Assembly (NCBI GenBank): GCA_036346405.1
Contig: CM070554.1
Location: 39,174,204-39,238,203 of the forward strand
Direction: 5' to 3'
DNA: 64,000 bases
Source: Phyllostachys edulis
Taxonomy: Eukaryota; Streptophyta; Magnoliopsida; Poales; Poaceae
The position numbers were made by a program, and so were the translations under genes. Shown here in pieces: positions 56,661-64,000 of this stretch. How positions within the stretch are numbered: the stretch's first letter is position 1; every line of letters begins with the position of its first letter. The notes below the pieces were generated by a model. The model was given only the letters and a program-made list of their open reading frames with translations, was not told where the DNA came from and did no database searches.

Positions 56661-58060
56661 GTAGCCCAAGCTCAATTCCATATCTATTCCAGAGCTTAAT
56701 CAAGTATGTGAATATCCCGATGTGTTTCCGGATGAACTGCCAGGAATGCCGCCGGATCAAGATATGGAATTTGTCATCGATTTAATACCCGGGACATCAC
56801 CTATATCCAAACAGCCTTATCGTATGGATTCTGATAAGTTAGCCAAATTTAAGAAACAACTCAAGGAACAGCTGGATAAGGGATTCATTTGCCGTAGCTC
56901 ATCTCCATGGGGAAGCCCTAGTTTGTTCGTCACAAAGAAGGATGATAGTCTATGGATGTGCGTCGACTATCATTCTCTAAACGAAGTCACCATCAAGAAC
57001 AAATACCCTCTTCCAAGGATTGATGACTTTTTTTATCAAATGAATGGACCATGTATCTTCTTCAAGATTGACTTGAGAACCGAATATTTTCAACTCAAGG
57101 TTAGACCTAAAGATATTCCGAAAACTGCCTTTACGACTCGTTATGGTTTATACGAGTGCACCATAATGTCTTTGAAACTTACCAATGCTCTTTCAAATTT
57201 CATGAAGCTCATGAACAAGATCTTTATGGAGTACTTGGATCAATTCGTAGTGGTCTTCATCGACGATATCCTCATCTACTCCAAGACTGTAGAAGAGCAC
57301 GAGCAACACCTGCGATTAGTGCTCGACAACCTGTAGGAAAATCAGATGTATGCCAAATTCAGTAAGTGCGAATTTTGGCTAAAAGAAGTTGGCTTCCTAT
57401 TCCATATTCCATCCAAAGGAGGTGTGGCAGTGAACCTGAGCAAGATCCAAGTAGTCCTAGATTGGAAGTAGCCCCAAACCGTTCCTGAAGTCCGAAGTTT
57501 CCTCAGTCTAGCGGGATATTACCACTGGTTCATCAAGAACTTCTCTAAGATTGGAAGACCGATGACTCAACTTTTGAAGAAGGAGAAGAAGTTTGAATGG
57601 TTAGCCTCATGCGATGAGAGTTTCCACGAGTTAAGGAAAATGCTCACATCAGCCCTAGTGCTCACTTTGCCCGATATACACAAGGATTTCACTATGTATT
57701 GTGATGCATCCCGCTACAGCCTCAGTTGTGTGCTGATGCTGGAAGGCAAGGTAGTGGCTTGTGCCTCGCGTCAATTGTGGCCACATGAAGCTAATTATCT
57801 GACACATGATTTGGAGTTAGCAGCTATGGTTCATGCCCTCAAAATCTGGAGGTATTATCTTATCAGCAATCGGTGTGAGATATACTCAGATCATAAAAGC
57901 CTGAAGTATTTCTTCACACAGCCAGATCTCAACCTGAGACAGTGAAGATAGCTTGAATTAATAAAATACTATGACTTAGGCTTTCATTACCACCCTGGTA
58001 AGGCCAATGTAGTAGCTGATGCTCTTAGTAGGAAACTTCACTGCATGAGCGCATCGATCG
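56661..58060 (+). pseudogene. Element C reverse transcriptase and RNase H (nearly intact frames)
   Basis: RT frame 56722-57336: FPDELPGMPPDQDMEF, KGFICRSSSPWGSP, CVDYHSLNEVTIKNKYPLPR, and catalytic VVVFIDDILIYSK (FIDD, gypsy type). A TAG at about 57334 follows LVLDNL. RNase H frame 57562-57945: YCDASRYSLSCVLM, LELAAMVHALKIWRYY, EIYSDHKSLKYF, then a TGA after LNLRQ, with the rest (FHYHPGKANVVADALSRK) still readable to about 58035. The RT active site is intact. Two stops and no frameshift in RT-RH make this the best-kept gypsy pol of the window. Confidence 0.92.
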
Positions 58061-59474
58061 GAGAAAATCAACCGATGCTGCATGAAGTGTTTCAGAAACT
58101 CAACTTAGAAATAGTTGAGGAAGGTTATGTTGCTTCCCTAGCACTGCAATCTACTCTTGAATCACAAATCCAAGCCGCTTAGCTCAAGGATCCGGTCATA
58201 GCCGAAATCAAGATCATTATAACAGATGGTGGAAAATCAGAATTTTTCGAGAGTATGAGTGGATTGATTATGCGCAGACAGAAGATCTATGTTCCCAAGG
58301 ATCAGATATAAAGGAGCTAATCCTTAGAGAAGCCCATGAATCTCCTCTCTCCATTCATACTGGAAGCACCAAGATGTACCATGATCTTCGGAAACAGTTC
58401 TGGTGGCCTGGTATGAAGAAAGATGTTGCTGCATATGTTGCTCGCTGTGATATGTGCTAGCGTGTTAAAGCAGAACACCAGCGGCCTGTAGGGTTACTTT
58501 GACCCCTGAGTATTTCTGAATGGAAATGGGATAAAATTGGTATGGATTTCATCATAGGTTTACCAAAGACCCGAAATGGGCATGACTTCATATGGGTTAT
58601 CGTGGACCACCTGACCAAAGTAGCTCACTTCATTCCTGTTAGCACCACATACAATAGAGTCAAGCTTGCAGAGCTCTATATGGATAATATCATTTGTCTA
58701 TATGGCGTACCAAAGATCATAACCTCTGATCGAGGACCTCAGTTCACTTCCCGATTCTGGGATAGTGTGCGTGAACTATTAGGAACCGAGCTATTTTTTA
58801 GCACGGCTTTCCACCCCCAAACAGGAGGTCAAACAGAGAGAACAAATCAAATTCTCGAAGATATGTTGCGAGCATGTGTGTTGTATTATAGCACAAATTG
58901 GGAGAAATGTCTGGCATACTGAGTTTTCCTATAACAATAGTTTTTAGTCCAGTCTTCAAATGTCCCTGTTCGAAGCGCTTTACGAGAGGAAGTGCAGAAC
59001 ACCTTTGTTCTGGTCAGAAGTCAGTGAATGACAGTTCTTTGGACCAACCATCATCCAAGAAGCTCAATAGCAAGTTGAGGTGATTAAAAAGCGCTTGAAG
59101 GAAGCGCAGTTGCGACAGAAGAGTTATGCCGACCGCCATTTCCGTGAGCTGAGTTTTGAAGTAAACAATTTTGTATATCTCAAGGTCCCACCACTGCGAG
59201 GCATCTGCCATTTCCAAGTCCTTGGTAAACTGGCACCTCGGTATATTGGCCCATATCGAATTCTCGCAAGCAAAGGTCAGGTAGCCGTGAGCACCCAATC
59301 CGAATTTGGGATGAAGCCACACGTAATATGCGGAGCCGTGCCTTCAAGATGCTGAGAATTCAGTGGAGCAACCACACTAAAGATGAAGCTACATGGGAGC
59401 GTAAAGATCGTCTTAGAGCCGAATTCCCCACTTTCTTTACTGATTCCTCTGAATCTCAAGGACGAGATTCTTTG
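58061..59474 (+). pseudogene. Element C integrase with chromodomain remnant
   Basis: The HHCC zinc domain (58318-58490: LREAHESPLSIHTGST, CDMC then a TAG before RVKAEH) is followed by an open core frame 58542-58922 with all three catalytic residues in place: WVIVDHLTKVAHF, ITSDRGPQFTS and GQTERTNQILED, a normal DD35E spacing. A TGA after NWEKCLAY (58920) ends it. A C-terminal frame (59080-59355) has DRHFRELSFEVNNFVYLKV, and the chromodomain end is at 59349-59474 (MLRIQWSNHTKDEATWE to GRDSL-stop). The stretch linking them, including the first half of the chromodomain, is shortened relative to element A. Confidence 0.9.
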
Positions 59475-59493
59475 TAAGGGGGCTGGGTAGGTC
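59475..59493 (+). other. Polypurine tract of element C
   Basis: TAAGGGGGCTGGGTAGGTC directly before the 3' LTR, matching the tract of element A. Confidence 0.8.
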
Positions 59494-61202
59494 TGTAACA
59501 TCCCAAAATCCTAATTCTGGGATTATGTAATATAAATGCATTAGGAAAAATTTCTTTGATCAATTGCATATGGAATATACAATGCTAAATTTGGTTTTTG
59601 AAATTAAAAGCAAAGCTTGAACTACAAAAAAAAGGTACTAAAAAAGAAATAGAAAAAACAAAGTAAATATATTTGATGAGAGAATTATTTCAGGCATATT
59701 ATCCCAGAAACAATTCACAAAAGGATTTATATGAAATCTTATTTATAAAAAAAATTACAACAGAGCAAAACAAAAATTTGTATGATTTTTGTAGAAATTT
59801 ATAGAAACTATTAAAATCTTAAAATTTTAAAGGAGAAACTACCTAAGTCTAGAAGCCTAGAAATTTTTTTCATTAAATTTGGAAGTCTTTTGCTTCGTAA
59901 ATAAATTCGGCTAATAATTCAGCAGAAAATCAAAACTTAAAACTAATCTCACCCCTCCCTCTCTCTCTCGACCAGGCCCCGCCACGTGGTTTGTCTTCCA
60001 CCTCACCAAGACCGAGCACCAAAGACGACACCAACATGGCACAGTGAACTCTCCACCGCACCGCCCACCGTTTTGCTACCTCGCCCGTGGATTTGCCACT
60101 CGCCACACCTACCTAGTCACATCGCCTTCACACCATGCCCATCCCCCAGCCCGGCCGTGCCTCGCTCCTGCCCATACATCGTCAAGACACCTGAGAGCTC
60201 TACTGCCCTTGCCCAAGCTCCACGTTGTTCATCTTTGCCGCATCGTCTATATAAAGACATCCCCAAGCTTTGCCTCCTGCCTTCCAACTCAGTGTGCTCA
60301 CTCACTCCTCCTCTTCTCCACTAATTTGAGCTCTAGAGCTTCGAGAGCGCAACCCTAGTTTCAGTCATGCGTCGCCACCATCGACACTAACACCGTGAAG
60401 GGTTTGGTGTCGCACCTTTCGCGTCATCTCGTGCTCCAGTACACTAGTATTCCTTCCCCTCATCCAACTTTTCCTTTGATCCTCAGGAACGACTAGATCG
60501 TGTTGTCTTCCTCATCTTTGGCTGGAACAGCCGCCTCAAGCCCCGTCGGTGATTCACTGCGCTTCGGACCAATTCCCCATACCTAAAGCATTGCCTGAAC
60601 CTCCTGAAGCTCCCTCGACCATCAATCGAAGCTCTACTATGGCCAAGCTTCCCCGCCACGCATGGGTCACCTCGCCGCCTCGGCTCGTCGTCAACCAGTC
60701 TTCTCCAACCACCTCAGCTCCTCTCTTCACTTCTGGTGTGACCATGGTGGCACGTAGATGCCTATGCACGCATTAGTTTGGAAATGGCGTTGCTCGTTCG
60801 AGCTCTGGCTCTTTGCCATATCTGCTCCTTTGCTTGACGCCAGTGTGATGCCGCATCAGGCCATCTCTGGCCACACCACTGGTACCTCTAGGTGCGCAAT
60901 AACGCGGGGATCCCATTTTGGGCACCCTCCAGTCTCGCGAAGCACCATGCCGCTGGAGACACGCGCGGTTGTGAGTGTCATCGTGCGCATTTTGCCGGAT
61001 GGCTCTGTAGCACATCATCAAGTGACTAACCCTGTCATTAAGCACTAAGTAATGTTTGAACTGTCAGTTTAGTTCTAATAAGTCATTGACATGTGGTACC
61101 AAGTCTTTAGTTTAAAGAAAACTTAAATCAAAACGTTATCTCTTATGAGTCTCTAACATGCGGGCCCCACGGCTTAACTGCACAGTGAAACTGTCAGTTC
61201 AC
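59494..61202 (+). mobile_element. 3' LTR of element C (right end lost or rearranged)
   Basis: Starts TGTAACATCCCAAAATCC and aligns with the 5' LTR from 20021 for about 1.1 kb, TATA box at 60247-60256. After about 60605 it no longer matches the 5' LTR; the sequence to 61202 (ORFs 60549-61048) has no recognised domain and may be LTR sequence deleted from the 5' copy. It is ended by LTR F. Confidence 0.8.
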
Positions 61203-64000
61203 TGTGCAGGACCCAAAAATGCGATTCTGGACCCTCTATGTATAATGCACTAGTCCAGGATCACACTAGTGCACACAGTGGCAACATCAGTGAAATATCA
61301 TTTCCATATACAATAACTAACAAATAGGCAAATAAAAATAAATATCAGAGTAAATACCTTAAGGTCAAAGCTTACAATTAATGCCTCAGAAGGCGAATAG
61401 CTTAATTAAGCTACAGTGGAACGTAACAGAATAACTTCAGTGAAGCCCATCCATATGCCCATAGGCAATCGGCTGGGGTAGCGCGACCTAGTTCTCCACG
61501 ATCCTTAAAGTAGACCTTGTTGACTGATGATTCCTTCACTTCTGTTGATTGATTATAGCAAGTATGAGTACACAACTATACTCGCAAGTCACACCACATA
61601 ATGCAATGTATAGATGCAGGCTTATTCCAAAGGAATGGCTTCTGTGGTTCATTTGCAAAAATGCAACATTTGCAATTTGAATATGAATAATAGATTGAAA
61701 GCATAGTTCAAAAACAAGTAGACAATAATAATTTAATAGTTTTAGTTCACAAAGACACATAGCCTAAACAAGTTATTCATACATCCATATGTCTTAGAAC
61801 ACACAGCTGTGCCTTTCCAAGGTTTTATGAAAATCTACCCCTCGTGTGAAATCCCCGAGCATGTCCATGACTGCAGACACGGCTATTCAAATAGATTGAT
61901 TTAACACTCTGCAGAGTTTGTACACTTTACCCACAAGATGCAATCAACTTGTACGGAGCTGATCACAATAAAACCTTTCAGAAACTTCATCTCAAGTATT
62001 GGTACATCTAGTGTGCTTACAGACCGTTATACCAAGCCATACACAGCGATTGGTGCGATACACACCGTTGGACAGAGACACGGCAAACCGCCCCATGATG
62101 TACTACTTGGTAGCACACCTCCACGCAATCAACACAGTCTAACCTACAAACTGAGTAGCAATGTCAAGACTCCATAACTTACTAAGTTAGGCCCGTCCCA
62201 TACCAGGAATGTGGCCGTAGAGTAAGTCTCAGTGCAATGGCGCACAAAGTTAAGTCCTTAATTGACCAAGGCAAGACTTCCAATTTATAACTACAAATCC
62301 CTATGCACACAGTGTTTTAATCCCATGCACACAGATCCACCAAAAGTAGCACACAGTGCCACTTGCCTCTGTCTAAATCCTTTTCCACCCTATTGGTTAA
62401 GTGCAACACATGCCATCAACGAGTAATAGCACATAGCACACATAATTTTATCAATTAGTCAAGTTTGTAATAGAAACATACATGAAATGATGACTCATGG
62501 CATGGCTAAGCAAACTAATCGTATCTAACCAACCCACGTTGGTGCTATGATAATACCAACTAAATAAACCAATCTAGGGTGACAAAAGATTAAGACATAA
62601 CAATTAGACAAGGTGGTTATAACAAATTGTATTAATAACTAAACCCAAAAGCATTTAAATAAATACTTAAAGTAAATGCAATAATTTGAATCAATATAAC
62701 TTTTGAAAACTAGGTTCGATATGATCAAAGGTATAACTTGCCTTGCTATAGCAATGATGATCTTATTTATCTTTAATCTTCTATTTCCTTGATCTTCAGC
62801 TCCATCTTGATCAGAACTTCCCGAAGTACCAACGTCTACTCACAACAAGCAAACAAACCAAATAAATAAATAACAGAGAGCAAAGAAACTCCAAAAATTA
62901 AATAGATCTTGAAGTTAGATGAATTTAGGAATTTGAATGGACACAATCGGAGTTCGGATGCAAAAGATATGAGCTTTGGAAGATCACATGATATGATGAA
63001 ATAGAGAGAGAAAAGAACATTCAGAGAATATTCCTTCGGATTAAATAAAGAAACTGAATTGGAGACTTACAAGTGGGGTCCACTGATAAGTGAGACACAA
63101 CAAAGGTAGTGAAAGACATGTGGGACCAACTGGATAATTGAATTTCATAAATTAAATGAATTTTCGAAAAGGACAAGGAGGATGACAGGTGGGCCATTAG
63201 TCCATAGACCAAGTCCACGATCTAAGGTTTAGGGTGCATGGTGGATGAGGTCCACAGAACAGTACCGACATGCGGGACCCATGGGTCACAGGCTTGGTTC
63301 ACGGTGAACCGAGTCCACACCGGTGTGGTTTAGGGTTTGGATTATGTGGACGCCATATGGGCGGCTTAGGTGGCTGCCACGGAGGACAACGTGGTAATGC
63401 GGCAGCATTAAAGTGCAAGGTGGCAGTCTTGATGTGGACATGCTGACTTGGCATTGACAACATTGCATAGGCTCGGTTCCAAAATAGATGTAGAAGACGG
63501 GACTCGCTCTCCATAGAGATAAGGGGGAGAGAGAGATGGATGGGCCCACATGGAAGGGAGACAGTGGAGGTGGAGGTGGCCATGGTCTCCACGGGTGATC
63601 CACGGTGACGGTGAACGGCGATCGGCTAGACTCCGGCGAGGACGAAAACGTGGCAGGGGCGCTGCCCTGGTGCTATGGGAGGCGTCGGCTTGGCCCGGGG
63701 TGCACTGAATCTCGCCAGCATCGAAGACAAGCGGTGGCGGGACATGGCGAGCATGGCGGTGGGGCTTTAGCACCGGAGAAGATGAATTAATCGAGGGGAA
63801 ACAAAGAGGAGGAGCAAGGGAATGTGTGGCCGGGTGGACTTTGTCCAGCGCTTACCGAGGGCGGAGATTCAAAAGCGGTGGCGGGCGAGATGAAGTTAGG
63901 ACCGGCGGTAGCAGACACGGGAGCTTCACTAGTGGCAGCACATGGAGGAGGACGGTGAGGCGAAGCCAGCGCTACAACAGTGTGGTCCGAGAGGCCTTGA
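61203..64000 (-). mobile_element. LTR F: gypsy-type LTR, minus orientation, runs off the window
   Basis: The left edge TGTGCAGGACCC resembles the TGTCGGACCC edge of LTRs A and B, followed by the same landmarks in the same order (TCTATGTATAATGCACTAG, a CAACAT block, then the conserved module at about 61851-61938 with ACTCTGCAGAGTTTGTACA). Positions 62740-62970 align with 1255-1500 of LTR Y. No PBS is present at its left, so it is either a 3' LTR of something deleted or a solo LTR. The last 900 bp are GC-rich with TCCACNG motifs; ORFs there (63286-63790) on both strands have no domain. Confidence 0.65.

Noticed and set aside
63286..63790. Overlapping ORFs of 97-121 codons rich in Pro, Ser and His near the window end.
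   Set aside because: Low-complexity frames on both strands in the GC-rich part of LTR F; no domain and no start context worth noting.

Overview
This window is a stretch of plant nuclear DNA, almost certainly from a grass (Poaceae), made almost entirely of transposable elements nested inside one another. I found no intact host gene, no rRNA or tRNA gene and no bacterial-type feature. The grass assignment rests on a BARE-1/Angela/RIRE1-type copia family (LTRs opening TGTTGGAAATATGCC), an Opie/Ji-like Sirevirus copia element, chromodomain gypsy elements with LTRs that reach about 3 kb, and a grass-style MULE. The genus cannot be fixed from sequence alone.

Left part (1-20020), mostly minus-strand gypsy DNA. 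LTR Y ends at 3343. A remnant of element Z follows, with its primer-binding site (PBS) at 3919-3930 and its 5' LTR at 3933-6245. LTR fragment H ends at 7117. Gypsy element A follows: 3' LTR 7118-8327, polypurine tract, then integrase/chromodomain, RNase H, RT, protease and gag read from right to left, a long leader, PBS 14597-14610 and a 5' LTR. That 5' LTR is split by solo LTR B (16216-19318) and cut off at 20020 by element C.

Middle part (20021-53492). Gypsy element C (plus strand) starts with its 5' LTR at 20021, but its gag resumes only at 53493. The 31.7 kb between holds, in order: Sirevirus-like copia element D (21809-33992), itself carrying a BARE-like solo LTR in its RT gene (28685-30253); a MULE that lost its catalytic domain (33993 to about 38035) with an antisense GRF zinc-finger membrane gene; a very long gypsy-type LTR G (about 38036-43109) packed with palindromic repeats; and a BARE-like copia composite E (43110-53492), in which a truncated internal region is joined through a shared LTR to a full LTR-internal-LTR element.

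Right part (53493-64000). Element C continues with gag, a protease split by a second BARE-like solo LTR (55000-56558), RT, RNase H, integrase, chromodomain remnant, polypurine tract and 3' LTR (59494 to about 61202). A minus-strand LTR F runs off the window end.

Relative order of events from the nesting: A is older than B and C; C is older than D, E and its solo LTR; D is older than its solo LTR and the MULE. All coding regions carry stops, frameshifts or catalytic substitutions, many of them C-to-T type changes expected from methylated cytosines. The most distinctive signals are: the roughly 80-bp-spaced palindromes in LTR G with paired changes in their arms; an LTR module shared by four gypsy LTRs; a stop codon shared at the same gag position by A and C; a multi-CxxC coiled-coil protein in D; the GRF/transmembrane partner gene in the MULE; and the shared-LTR tandem of element E.
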